Shown: positions 1-12,216, counted from the stretch's first letter. The stretch is 64,000 bases of DNA from Sphingomonas phyllosphaerae (GCF_029623345.1 NZ_JAPYKH010000006.1:1-64000); one strand, 5' to 3'. The notes: generated by a model from the sequence alone, not told the origin. Translations and numbers: made by a program.

Positions 1-4167
<4,167 letters not shown>

Positions 4168-4345
4168 AGGAGCGTGTGCCTCGTCAGCCAGAAATACGGG
4201 CGCTTGGGACAGAACGGCGAAAGGCCGCGCGTCTTACCCCGGCGAGCGGGAGACGGCGACCTTCAGCGTCCTGAACCCCTCGACCCATACGTATGACTCG
4301 CTGCGCGACGGCGTGCCATGTCCCGAGATCGAAGGAAGTGACCGG

Positions 4346-4374
4346 GATATAGGCTCGTCGTGTTGGAGCGTCAA
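4346..4374 (-). promoter_or_regulatory. Candidate sigma-70-type promoter of rpoB
   Basis: On the minus strand TTGACG (4369-4374), a 17-base spacer and TATATC (4346-4351) form a near-consensus promoter in otherwise very GC-rich DNA. It points at rpoB and would leave an untranslated leader of about 170 bases. Its existence makes sense because the gene before rpoB is on the other strand, so rpoB cannot be co-transcribed with rplJL in the usual direct way. Not proven; transcript start mapping would decide. Confidence 0.6.
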
Positions 4375-4447
4375 CCGGGCGGGGTCGACGCGGCGGCGCG
4401 GGGGAGAGCGGTTGACCTCGTCGGCGAGCGCGGTAGCGGATGCGACG

Positions 4448-5656
4448 ATGTTCACGCGTAACTTCCTGTTCCTGCTGGCGGCCGCTCCGCTCGCCATGCC
4501 CGCGTTGGCGCAACAGGCGAGGCCGGCGCCGGTCACCACCGTGCCGCCGGCCGACTCGGCGGTGCCGCCGCCGATCTCCTGGTCGCTGCCGCCGGGCCCT
4601 GGTGCCACGCCGAGCGTGCCCGCCGCGGTCGCGCCGGTGCGGGTCGCGCCGACGCCGCGTCCCACGCCCACCGCCCGCGTGTCGCCCGCACCGGTGCTGC
4701 GAGCAAGTGCGACGCCGCGGGTCGCGCCTACGCCGACCCCGCGCAGCAGCGCCACACCGGCTGAACCTGCGCCGGCCGCCATCGCGACGTCGGTTGCTGC
4801 ACCCAGTCCGTCGGTGACACCGTCCATCGCGGCTCCCGTCGCGACACCGTCGTCGACGCCGTCGCCCAGCGCTGCGGCGAGCGGCATCGGACCAGTGCCT
4901 CCACCCGCTCCCGCTCCACCGGCACCGCTGTGGCGGGCCGACGGGCTGATCGCGGGTGCGCTCGTCCTGCTGGTCGGCGTCGCGCTGCTGCTGTGGCGGC
5001 GGCGACGCAACGGACCGAGCGACGGGGACGCCGATGAGGTCGCGGTCGCCCCGATCACAGCGGAGCCGCGCGCGCACCGGCCGCCCTCGGAGCCGGCATC
5101 ACGCATCGCGCCGGTGCCGAGCGGCCCCACCCCGGCGTCGCCCGCCGTCGGCGCACCGCGCGCGCGCCTCACGCTCGCGCTGCGCCCGCGCCGCGGCGGG
5201 ATCAATCTCGTCACCGCGACGCTCGACGCCGAGCTGGAGATCGTCAACGCGGGCGACGCGCCGGCGGGCGCGGTACAGGTCGCGGCGCGGCTGCTGAGCG
5301 CGCATCGCGACCAGCAGGCCGAGCTCGATGCGCTCTTCGCCGAGCCCGGTGTGCGTCCCGCGGTGATGCCGTTCGCGCTCGCGCCGGGCGAAGGTCGCGT
5401 GCTGCCGCTGCTGCTGACGCTGCCGCGCGGCGCGATCCGGCCGATCGACATGGGCGGGCGGGCGATGTTCGTGCCCGTCGCCGCGGTGGACGTGCGCTAT
5501 GCCAGCGGGGCCGCGAAGGCGCAGAGTGCGGCGGCGTTCGCGGTGGGCGTGGAACGCGACGGCGCGGCGAAGCTCGCGCCGTTCTGGCTCGACGGTCCGG
5601 CGCGGATGCACGAGACGCTCGGCGCGCGGCCGCACGGCGAGCCCGTGATGCGCTAA
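4448..5656 (+). CDS. Hypothetical Pro/Ala-rich membrane-anchored protein
   Basis: 402 residues, function not recognised. The start chosen is the ATG that gives a clear signal peptide (MFTRNFLFLLAAAPLAMPALAQ, cleavage after Ala-Leu-Ala); longer in-frame starts would run back into the rpoB promoter. After the signal comes a low-complexity Pro/Ala/Thr-rich stretch (about residues 25-155) typical of a periplasmic linker, one transmembrane helix followed by RRRR (about 165-190), and a C-terminal region of about 180 residues (ARLTLALRPRRGG...) that looks like a beta-sandwich, with phrases such as 'ELEIVNAGDAPAGAVQV' seen in CARDB-like domains. The four arginines after the helix place the C-terminal domain in the cytoplasm. 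It lies between rplL and rpoB on the opposite strand, divergent from rpoB. Confidence 0.75.
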   Translation: MFTRNFLFLLAAAPLAMPALAQQARPAPVTTVPPADSAVPPPISWSLPPGPGATPSVPAAVAPVRVAPTPRPTPTARVSPAPVLRASATPRVAPTPTPRSSATPAEPAPAAIATSVAAPSPSVTPSIAAPVATPSSTPSPSAAASGIGPVPPPAPAPPAPLWRADGLIAGALVLLVGVALLLWRRRRNGPSDGDADEVAVAPITAEPRAHRPPSEPASRIAPVPSGPTPASPAVGAPRARLTLALRPRRGGINLVTATLDAELEIVNAGDAPAGAVQVAARLLSAHRDQQAELDALFAEPGVRPAVMPFALAPGEGRVLPLLLTLPRGAIRPIDMGGRAMFVPVAAVDVRYASGAAKAQSAAAFAVGVERDGAAKLAPFWLDGPARMHETLGARPHGEPVMR

Positions 5657-5729
5657 CGGCTGATCCGGGTCGGCCGCAGCGATCGCACCGACGGTTGTTA
5701 GATCGCGCGGCGTCCGCCAACCCGCGGCC

Positions 5730-5825
5730 GTCACTCCGGACCTGGTCCGAAATCCAGCCTCCCGTATACACCGCGAGACCTGCTCCTGCGGGTCGGTGGA
5801 TCCCGGACCAAGTCCGGGATGACGG
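5730..5825. repeat. Paired palindromic repeat, family A (CCCGGAC/GTCCGGG type)
   Basis: Two inverted arms face each other: a degenerate left arm at 5730-5756 (GTCACTCCGGACCTGGTCC...) and a right arm at 5797-5823 (TGGATCCCGGACCAAGTCC...). Each arm is itself a small palindrome, so RNA from either strand can fold into two stem-loops. The same arms occur at 24403-24499. Together with the rplL terminator this accounts for most of the 341 bases between 5656 and 5998; nothing else is seen there. Confidence 0.75.
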
Positions 5826-5913
5826 ATGGGGGCGCGCCATGTCGGCGCGTCGGGCCCGTCACCACGCGCGATCGACGAAGCGTCCACCGGCACGCCATTT
5901 CCACCAACGCGAA

Positions 5914-5945
5914 CGGGGCGACCTTCCGCCAGGAAGGCCGCCCCG
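5914..5945 (-). terminator. Stem-loop terminator of rplJL
   Basis: A 14-base-pair stem (5914-5927 with 5932-5945) around a 4-base loop lies about 50 bases after the rplL stop. In minus-strand RNA the single irregular position is a G-U wobble, whereas in plus-strand RNA it would be an A-C mismatch, so the hairpin is built for the rplL direction. A T-run after it is weak, as often in very GC-rich genomes. Confidence 0.7.
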
Positions 5946-5997
5946 CTGCTGCTGAGCCCGTGCCCCGCGGGCGAACCCGCGGGATCCGGTGATCGGC

Positions 5998-6375
5998 TTA
6001 CTTGAGCTCGACGGTCGCGCCGGCTTCCTCGAGCTGCTTCTTGACCTTCTCGGCCTCGTCCTTGCTCACGCCTTCCTTGACCGGCTTCGGCGCGCCCTCA
6101 ACGAGAGCCTTCGCCTCGGTCAGGCCGAGCCCGGTGAGCGCGCGGACCTCCTTGATGACGTTGATCTTCTTGCCACCGTCGCCGGTCAGGATCACGTCGA
6201 ACTCGGTCTTCTCCTCGACGGCCGGAGCCGCCGCACCGGCGCCGCCGGCGGCCGGCGCCGCAACCGCCGCAGCGGCCGAGACGCCCCACTTCTCTTCGAG
6301 CAGCTTCGAAAGCTCGGCGGCCTCGAGGACGGTCAGCTCGCTCAGCTGGTCAACCAGCGCGTTCAGGTCTGCCAT
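5998..6375 (-). CDS. rplL: 50S ribosomal protein L7/L12
   Basis: 125 residues, the normal length. L7/L12 is the mobile stalk protein of the large ribosomal subunit that recruits translation GTPases. The N-terminal dimerisation part ([22 protein letters not shown]) is followed by an Ala/Gly/Pro-rich hinge (about 34-52) and the C-terminal domain with the conserved EKTEFDVIL and [10 protein letters not shown] segments and the end GATVELK. The start MADL is preferred over an upstream in-frame ATG six codons earlier, which would add MIGSNI not found in the family. It follows rplJ after 69 bases, and a strong hairpin follows it, so rpoB is not its direct downstream partner here. Confidence 0.98.
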   Translation of the reverse strand: MADLNALVDQLSELTVLEAAELSKLLEEKWGVSAAAAVAAPAAGGAGAAAPAVEEKTEFDVILTGDGGKKINVIKEVRALTGLGLTEAKALVEGAPKPVKEGVSKDEAEKVKKQLEEAGATVELK

Positions 6376-6444
6376 GATGTTACTTCCTATCAAGCGGGGA
6401 CAGGTGCCCCAAGTTCACGAAACAAAAGCCGGTCAGCTGCCCGA

Positions 6445-6960
6445 TCAGGCGGCTTCCTTCTCCGCATAAGCAGAGAGGACGCGCGCGATCTGCGCGGCCG
6501 GTGCCTGGGTGATCGTCGCGATCTTCGTGGCCGGGGCCACGATGAGGCCGACGAGCTTGGCGCGCAGCTCGTCCAGCGACGGAAGCGTCGCCAGTGCCTG
6601 CACGCCGGCCAGGTCGAGCGCGGTCGCGCCCATCGCGCCGCCGACGATCTCGAACTTGTCGGTCGTCTTGGCGAAATCGACCGCCACCTTGGCTGCCGCG
6701 ACCGGATCGGTCGAGGACGCCAGGCCGACCGGGCCCGTCAGCATATCGCTGAGCGAACCGTAATCGGTGCCGTCGAGCGCGATCCTGGCAAGCTTGTTCT
6801 TCGAGACCCTGTAGCTCGCGCCGGCATCCCGCATCCGGTTGCGCAAGTCGGTCGACTGCGCCACCGTCATCCCGAGGTTGCGGGTGACAACCACCACGCC
6901 GACCTTCGAGAAGGTATCGTTCAGCTCGGCAACGGCCGCGGTCTTCTGACTACGATCCAT
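6445..6960 (-). CDS. rplJ: 50S ribosomal protein L10
   Basis: 171 residues, usual length. L10 anchors the L7/L12 dimers to the ribosome stalk base and, in known bacteria, represses its own translation by binding the rplJ leader. The N-terminus MDRSQKTAAVAELNDTF and the SKNKLARIAL segment are characteristic, and the C-terminal helix that binds L7/L12 is present. It is the first gene of a short rplJ-rplL unit; the usual rplK-rplA pair is not upstream, where phoX is divergent instead. A promoter at 7211-7238 and a leader of roughly 240 bases precede it. Confidence 0.97.
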   Translation of the reverse strand: MDRSQKTAAVAELNDTFSKVGVVVVTRNLGMTVAQSTDLRNRMRDAGASYRVSKNKLARIALDGTDYGSLSDMLTGPVGLASSTDPVAAAKVAVDFAKTTDKFEIVGGAMGATALDLAGVQALATLPSLDELRAKLVGLIVAPATKIATITQAPAAQIARVLSAYAEKEAA

Positions 6961-7204
6961 GCCATTCTCCACGTTGGGACAGAGGGCCGAGGCCGACTGT
7001 CCGAGTACGAACCGCCAAGCGCGAGCGCCCGGCGATACAGTCCAGCGATGGGGAATGGGAGCCCGTGTGGGCAGCGACAGCACGTGCCTATGAGAGGCGC
7101 GCCGCTGCCGCGTTGGTCCTGTCCCCGTCTCGGCGGGGAATTAAGGCCCTGGGGCCACCCGCTGTCTCGGACGGTGCGTCACCACCCGGGGGGCGGGACG
7201 CGCG
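6961..7204 (-). promoter_or_regulatory. Long rplJ leader (probable L10 autoregulatory leader)
   Basis: Between the proposed start of transcription (about 7204) and rplJ there are roughly 240 bases with no credible gene. Such long leaders in front of rplJ are the known binding site for the L10-(L7/L12)4 complex in E. coli and other bacteria. I did not derive a secondary structure and assign this by position only. Confidence 0.4.
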
Positions 7205-7210
7205 GGGCGG

Positions 7211-7238
7211 CACATAGCGGATCGGGCGCGCCAGTCAA
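7211..7238 (-). promoter_or_regulatory. Candidate rplJL promoter
   Basis: On the minus strand TTGACT (7233-7238), a 16-base spacer and TATGTG (7211-7216). It points at rplJ and lies just 12 bases from the Pho-box-like array that serves the divergent phoX gene, so the two promoters are back to back. Confidence 0.5.
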
Positions 7239-7249
7239 GCGGGTCACCG

Positions 7250-7300
7250 CTGTCACGCAGCCGTAACGCTCACGTCATTCTCCTCTCATCAAACTGTCGC
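7250..7300 (+). promoter_or_regulatory. Pho-box array, PhoB operator of phoX
   Basis: Five 7-base units follow each other at a strict 11-base period: CTGTCAC (7250), CCGTAAC (7261), ACGTCAT (7272), CTCTCAT (7283) and CTGTCGC (7294), each separated by 4 bases. The known Pho box is CTGTCAT repeated every 11 bases, bound head-to-tail by PhoB. The array ends 62 bases before the start codon of a PhoX phosphatase, exactly where a phosphate-starvation operator is expected. Confidence 0.8.
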
Positions 7301-7362
7301 GCCCGTGCCTCGGAGCGCGGCCATTACGCCTGGGTACAAGCACATAGCGCCCAGGGAGCGTC

Positions 7363-9888
7363 ATGACCGACCAGCAGCTCAGCCTCGCCACCGCATCCTA
7401 CGAAGACGGTGACATCGACACCAACCCGACGCGCAACCCGCATCTCGCCGACCTCGTCGCGCGTCGCTACTCGCGGCGCCAGCTGATGGGCGGGATGAGC
7501 GCGATGACCACCGCGGTGTTTGGCGGCGCGCTGCTCGCCGGCTGCGACGACGACAACAAACAGGACGTCATCACCGTTTCGGATGGCGTTAACGTGCAGA
7601 CCCAGGGTGGCCGCGTGGTGACGCTCACCGCCACCGCGACCGACAATGCCAGCACGACCAAATTCACTCAGGTCAGCGGCCCGACCGTACCGGTGATCAC
7701 GAGCGGCAACTCGATCACCTTTACCGCGCCCAATGTCGCGCAGTCGACCGCGCTGGTGTTCGAGTTCACCGCCAGCGGGGGCAGCGGTTCGAGCAGCGCG
7801 CGCTCCACGGTGACCGTGCTGCCGGCGACGCTCGCCTTCGCCGCGGTGGCGAAGAATCTCAACGACATGGTCACCGTGCCGTCCGACTATCAGGTGACCG
7901 TCCTCTACCGGCTCGGTGACCCGATCGCGGCCAGCGTCGCCGCCTATGCCAATGACGGCAGCGACACCAATTTCGCCCAGCGCGCCGGCGATCATCACGA
8001 CGGCATGTCCTTCTTCGGCCTCGCCGCGAGCGGCAACACGCCGGACACCACCAACAACACGCGCGGCGTGCTCGTGCTCAACCACGAGAACATCACCCAG
8101 GCCTATCTGCACGCCAGCGGCCCGTCGCCGTCGCCCCGCCCGGAGGCCGAGGCGATCAAGGAGATCGAAGCGCACGGCGTCTCGGTGATCGAGGTCACCC
8201 GCGCCAGCAACACCGGCGCGTGGAGCTACGTCCAGGGCAGCGCGCTCAACCGTCGCATCACCCCCAACACGCCCGTGCAATTCAACGGCCCGGTGCGCGG
8301 CAGCGCGTCGCTGCGCACGCTCTACTCGGCCGACGGCACCACCGGGCGCGGCACGATCAACAATTGCGCCAACGGCTATATGCCCTGGGGCACCTACCTC
8401 ACCAACGAGGAGAATTGGGCGGGCTATTTTCGTCGCACCGGGGGGGATGCCGCGGTCCGCACCGCCGCAGGCAACGCCAAGCAGAACGTGTCGCTGACCC
8501 GCTACGGCATCAGCGAGGGCCGAGCCGGCAATTACGGCTGGACCACGGTGACGCCGTCCGACGCGGCCAGCACCGTCTTCATGCGCTGGAACGCCACCGC
8601 CAGCGCCAGCGCCGCGGCGGACGGCACCGCCGACTTCCGCAACGAGCCCTTCCAATTCGGCTGGGTGGTCGAGATCGACCCCTATACGCAGACCGCGACG
8701 CCGCGGAAGCGCACCGCGCTGGGCCGCATGAACCACGAGGGCTGCATGGCCGGTCGCGTGATCGCGGGCGTCCGCCCCGCCTTCTACATGGGGGACGACG
8801 CGCAGAACGAATATATCTACAAGTTCGTCTCGGCGACGCCCTGGATCGCCGGCGATGCCACGCCGAGCGACCGCCTCGCGACGGGCGACAAATATCTCGA
8901 CACCGGCACGCTCTATGTCGCGCGCTTCGAGGCCGACGGCACCGGCACCTGGCTGCCGCTGACGTTCGGGCAGAACGGGCTGACCGCGTCCAACGCGAGC
9001 TACGCCTTCGTCGACCAGGCCGACGTGCTGATCAACGCGCGCCTCGCCGCCGACGTGCTCGGTGCGACGCGGATGGATCGGCCCGAGTGGACCGCGGTCA
9101 ACCCGGTCAACGGCGAGATGTACTGCACACTGACCAACAATTCGTCGCGCACCCCCGCCACCACCGACGCCGCCAACCCGCGCGCCTATACCGATCCCAA
9201 GCTGCCACAGGGCGACGTCATCAACGCCGACCCGCCGACGAGCGCGCAGGCGACCCGCGGCAATGCCAACGGCCATGTCATCCGCCTGCGCGAGGCCGGC
9301 GATACCACCGAGGCCACCGGCTTCACCTGGGACATCTACGCTTTCGGCGCGGGCAGCGACCTTGATCCGACCAACATCAACCTGTCGGGTCTCGACGCGA
9401 GCAACGACTTTTCCTCGCCCGATGGCTTGTGGTTCGGCCTGCCGAGCAACGCCAGCGGTCAGGTCGCGCCGGTGCTGTGGATCGAGACCGACGACGGCGC
9501 CTATACCGACGTCACCAACTGCATGCTGCTCGCGGCGATGCCGGGCAGCGTCGGCGACGGCGGCACGCGCGTGGTCAACAACACGCTGACGACGGCTGCC
9601 AATACCACCACGACGAGCACCACCACCACGCGCATCGGCGCGGCGCCGGGCAGCAAGCTCAAGCGCTTCCTGGTCGGGCCCAAGGAGTGCGAGATCACCG
9701 GCATCACCTCGACCCCGGACGGCCGCTCGCTGTTCGTCAACATCCAGCACCCGGGCGAGAACGGCGGCCCGGCAAACATCACCTCGAGCTGGCCGGCGAA
9801 CCAGGCCGGCGCGGTGACCAGTCCGACACGCCCGCGCTCGGCGACGATCGTGATCACCAAGAACGACGGCGGCGTGGTCGGCCTCTAA
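7363..9888 (+). CDS. phoX: PhoX-family alkaline phosphatase, Tat-exported
   Basis: 841 residues, DUF839/PhoX family: calcium- and iron-dependent phosphomonoesterases that release phosphate outside the cytoplasm. A Tat signal with the twin arginines in YSRRQLM (36-42) is followed by a hydrophobic stretch ending in LLAGC, where C61 could be lipidated, with Asp at +2. Residues about 66-150 form an extra Ig-like beta domain (VITVSDGVNVQTQGG..., TLTATATDNAS), then the beta-propeller starts with the typical phrases GDHHDGMSFFGL, LVLNHEN and TYLTNEENW. A short Thr-rich run (NTTTTSTTTT) lies near 745. The gene stands alone; the Pho-box-like array upstream indicates induction by phosphate limitation. 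Confidence 0.92.
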   Translation: MTDQQLSLATASYEDGDIDTNPTRNPHLADLVARRYSRRQLMGGMSAMTTAVFGGALLAGCDDDNKQDVITVSDGVNVQTQGGRVVTLTATATDNASTTKFTQVSGPTVPVITSGNSITFTAPNVAQSTALVFEFTASGGSGSSSARSTVTVLPATLAFAAVAKNLNDMVTVPSDYQVTVLYRLGDPIAASVAAYANDGSDTNFAQRAGDHHDGMSFFGLAASGNTPDTTNNTRGVLVLNHENITQAYLHASGPSPSPRPEAEAIKEIEAHGVSVIEVTRASNTGAWSYVQGSALNRRITPNTPVQFNGPVRGSASLRTLYSADGTTGRGTINNCANGYMPWGTYLTNEENWAGYFRRTGGDAAVRTAAGNAKQNVSLTRYGISEGRAGNYGWTTVTPSDAASTVFMRWNATASASAAADGTADFRNEPFQFGWVVEIDPYTQTATPRKRTALGRMNHEGCMAGRVIAGVRPAFYMGDDAQNEYIYKFVSATPWIAGDATPSDRLATGDKYLDTGTLYVARFEADGTGTWLPLTFGQNGLTASNASYAFVDQADVLINARLAADVLGATRMDRPEWTAVNPVNGEMYCTLTNNSSRTPATTDAANPRAYTDPKLPQGDVINADPPTSAQATRGNANGHVIRLREAGDTTEATGFTWDIYAFGAGSDLDPTNINLSGLDASNDFSSPDGLWFGLPSNASGQVAPVLWIETDDGAYTDVTNCMLLAAMPGSVGDGGTRVVNNTLTTAANTTTTSTTTTRIGAAPGSKLKRFLVGPKECEITGITSTPDGRSLFVNIQHPGENGGPANITSSWPANQAGAVTSPTRPRSATIVITKNDGGVVGL

Positions 9889-9963
9889 CGCGGACGCGAG
9901 GACGGTACCGCCGCCCGGCCGACGGGCGCGGTCACGTCTATAGCGACAGACGTGCGCGTACCC

Positions 9964-10053
9964 GTTCCCCGGCGAACGCCGGGCCCAGCTGGGGAACGGT
10001 TCGGTGAACCCAAGACGGCCAACCCAACCGGGCCCCTGCCTTCGCCGGGGAAC
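9964..10053. repeat. Paired palindromic repeat, family C
   Basis: The arms GTTCCCCGGCGAACGCC (from 9964) and CTTCGCCGGGGAAC (to 10053) face each other about 60 bases apart, just downstream of phoX and between it and the convergent LysR gene. The core CCGGCGAACGCCGG recurs at 28003, 35961, 37291 and, changed, at 13612 and 40022. Confidence 0.7.
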
Positions 10054-10091
10054 AGCGTAGCCTCGCGACGCTAGCCTCCCCCACGACATCC

Positions 10092-10943
10092 TCACCGTAC
10101 CCCGCGCGACCAGCCGAGCATCGCCGCCGCCAGTGCCGCGATGGCGGGGTCGTGCCCGGGCGCGATCACCACGAACTCCATTGCCGGCAACGCTGGTAGC
10201 GCTTCCCCGGGCGGCAGCACCGCCAGTCCGGCGGGCAGCAGCCGCGCCGAGTGCGGCATCACGCCCAGCCCGGCGCGTGCCGCTGCGCTCAGCCCGGTGA
10301 GGCTCGCGCTGGTGAAGGCGACCCGCCACGTCCGCCCGGCCTCCTCCAGCGCGGCGATCGCGCGCGCGCGGGTCACGCTCGGTGGCGGGTACAGCAGCAG
10401 CGGCAGCGGCGCCTCGGCCTCAGCGCGCCAGCCCTCGCGCCCGACCCAGGCGATCGGCTCCTCCCACGCCAGCGTGCCGCGCCGGTCGCCGCTGCGGCGC
10501 TTGACGAAGATGAGGTCGAGCTGCCCCGCGTCGAACGCCTCGTAGAGGTGCTCGCTCAGCCCGGCGCGAAGCTCGAGGTCCACCTCGGGGTGGCGGCGCG
10601 CAAAGCCGGCGAGCACGTCGGGCAGCGCCGACAGCACGAAATCCTCCGACGCGCCCAGCCGCAGCCGCCCGCGCAACGGCACCGCGGCGAGGTGGCGCGC
10701 GAGTCGCTCGCTCGCCGTCAGCACCGCGCGCGCCTGGTCGAGCAGCGCCTCTCCATCCGGAGTGAGCGCGACGCGGTGCGTGTTGCGATCGATCAGCCGC
10801 CGCCCGGCCTGATCCTCGAGCCGGCGGATGTGCTGGCTGACCGTCGACTGGCGCAGGTCGAGCGAGCGCGCGGCGGCGGTGAAGCTGCCGTGTTCGGTCA
10901 CGGCGACGAAGGTGCGGAGGAGGTCGAGCGCGATGTCAGGCAT
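10092..10943 (-). CDS. LysR-type transcriptional regulator
   Basis: 283 residues. The N-terminal helix-turn-helix is typical (LLRTFVAVTEHGSFTAAARSL, then STVSQHIRRLED), followed by a ligand-binding domain of the usual size. The start used is ATG giving MPDIALDLL; an ATG two codons upstream and a GTG three codons upstream are equally possible, since no clear ribosome binding site separates them. It is divergent from a bile-acid:sodium-symporter-like gene, and LysR proteins commonly control their divergent neighbour, so this transporter is the likely target. A 10-base perfect palindrome lies 22 bases upstream. Confidence 0.9.
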   Translation of the reverse strand: MPDIALDLLRTFVAVTEHGSFTAAARSLDLRQSTVSQHIRRLEDQAGRRLIDRNTHRVALTPDGEALLDQARAVLTASERLARHLAAVPLRGRLRLGASEDFVLSALPDVLAGFARRHPEVDLELRAGLSEHLYEAFDAGQLDLIFVKRRSGDRRGTLAWEEPIAWVGREGWRAEAEAPLPLLLYPPPSVTRARAIAALEEAGRTWRVAFTSASLTGLSAAARAGLGVMPHSARLLPAGLAVLPPGEALPALPAMEFVVIAPGHDPAIAALAAAMLGWSRGVR

Positions 10944-10964
10944 GATCATCACGCTAGATGATAA

Positions 10965-10974
10965 GCGATATCGC
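10965..10974. promoter_or_regulatory. Palindrome GCGATATCGC, possible LysR operator
   Basis: A perfect 10-base palindrome in the short region between the LysR gene and the divergent transporter. It sits where an autoregulatory LysR site would be. A palindrome of this length in GC-rich DNA can also arise by chance. Confidence 0.3.
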
Positions 10975-11037
10975 GGCGATCGGGTTTGTGCATGAGCTGC
11001 GATCGCCTAGATGGAGACTGAAGCGGTGCCACCCCGT

Positions 11038-11135
11038 CCGTCATTTGCGCGAAGGCGGGAATCCAGACGCGCCCACCTCACGGCCAGAGGCGCGGCGTCA
11101 GCGCGTATGGATCCCCGCCTTCGCGAGGATGACGG
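11038..11135. repeat. Paired palindromic repeat, family B
   Basis: Left arm CCGTCATTTGCGCGAAGGCG (from 11038) and right arm CGCCTTCGCGAGGATGACGG (to 11135) with GGAATCCA/TGGATCCC inside. It lies in the leader of the transporter gene at 11209 and explains why longer in-frame starts of that gene should be rejected. A single related arm is at 48776-48800. Confidence 0.75.
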
Positions 11136-11208
11136 AAGGGGGCGAGGGTTGCGAGGTGGTGGAACCGTAGCCCTTGAGACAGACGCCACCCCGAACGAAA
11201 GGTCCCGC

Positions 11209-12216
11209 ATGTCCTCCCGCTCCTTCCGCTGGCCGCGCGTCGACCGTTACCTGCTGCTGCTGATCGCGACCGTCGCGCTCGCCGCGCTGCTGCCCGCGCG
11301 CGGCGCCTTCACCAGCGTCGCCGACGGCGCGGTGACGGTCGCGGTGGCGCTGCTATTCCTGCTGTACGGCGCGCGGCTCGCGCCCGAGGCGATCTGGGCG
11401 GGACTCACGCACTGGCGGCTGCAGGCGCTGGTATTCGCCAGCACCTTCGTGCTGTTCCCGCTGATCGGACTCGCCACCGCGGCGGCGACCAGGCCCTTCC
11501 TGCCGGCGCCGGCGGTGACAGGGCTGCTGTTCCTCAGCCTGCTGCCCTCGACCGTCCAGTCGTCGATCGCCTTCACTTCGATCGCGCGCGGCAATGTCCC
11601 GGCGGCATTGTGCAGCGCGTCGCTGTCGAACCTCGTCGGCACGCTGCTGACCCCGCTGCTGGTCGCGCAGCTGATGCCGGCGGCGAGCGGGGGCGTGTCG
11701 CTCGCCGCGCTGGAGGAGATCGCGGTGCAGATCCTGCTGCCCTTCGTCGCCGGCCAGCTGGTGCGCCCGCTGATCGGCCAGTGGCTGCTGCGCCATCCCA
11801 GGCTCACCGCGACGGTCGACCGCGGATCGGTGCTCGTCGTCGTCTACGCCGCGTTCAGCGCCGGCATGGTCGCGGGGATTTGGACCCAAGTGTCGCTGGT
11901 GGACCTCGTCGCGATCGTCGCCATCGCCAGCGTGATGCTGGCGCTGGTGCTGTTCGCCACCCGCGCCGCGGCCCGTGCGCTCGGCTTCAGCAAGGAGGAT
12001 GAGATCGCGATCGTCTTCTGCGGCTCGAAGAAGAGCATGGCGAGCGGCATCCCGATGGCGGCGATCCTGTTCCCGGCCGCCTCGGTCGGGCTGATCGTGC
12101 TGCCGCTGATGCTGTTCCACCAGATCCAGCTGTTCGTCTGCGCCGTGCTGGCGCGGCGCTATGCCGAGCGCACGGACACGCCGGCGCCGGCGCTTGCCAC
12201 GGTCACGGGTAGCTGA
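11209..12216 (+). CDS. Bile acid:sodium symporter-like transporter (SBF-like family)
   Basis: 335 residues with about ten hydrophobic helices, matching the SBF-like (YfeH/PF13593) subgroup of sodium:bile-acid symporter proteins; the substrate is unknown. Family landmarks include the segment LPSTVQSSIAFTSIARGN in the middle and CGSKKSMASGIPMA near residue 270, which are the two crossover motifs of the fold. The start is the ATG giving MSSRSFRWPRVDRYLL, since upstream codons come from a family B repeat. It is divergent from a LysR regulator, and its last 14 bases overlap the end of the convergent pirin gene. Confidence 0.88.
   Translation: MSSRSFRWPRVDRYLLLLIATVALAALLPARGAFTSVADGAVTVAVALLFLLYGARLAPEAIWAGLTHWRLQALVFASTFVLFPLIGLATAAATRPFLPAPAVTGLLFLSLLPSTVQSSIAFTSIARGNVPAALCSASLSNLVGTLLTPLLVAQLMPAASGGVSLAALEEIAVQILLPFVAGQLVRPLIGQWLLRHPRLTATVDRGSVLVVVYAAFSAGMVAGIWTQVSLVDLVAIVAIASVMLALVLFATRAAARALGFSKEDEIAIVFCGSKKSMASGIPMAAILFPAASVGLIVLPLMLFHQIQLFVCAVLARRYAERTDTPAPALATVTGS

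Noticed and set aside
4234..5451. 405-codon minus-strand frame opposite the Pro/Ala-rich membrane protein
   Set aside because: The plus strand has a signal peptide and a membrane helix; the minus frame is Gly/Ala/Arg/Thr low complexity without landmarks and would cross the rpoB promoter.
7324..10329. 1001-codon minus-strand frame over phoX
   Set aside because: Pure antisense shadow of phoX; Arg/Gly/Val-rich and without motifs.
11011..11208. N-terminal extension of the SBF-like transporter from an upstream ATG
   Set aside because: The extension translates the family B repeat (RRESR..., DPRLREDDG) and would put about 66 charged residues before the first helix.
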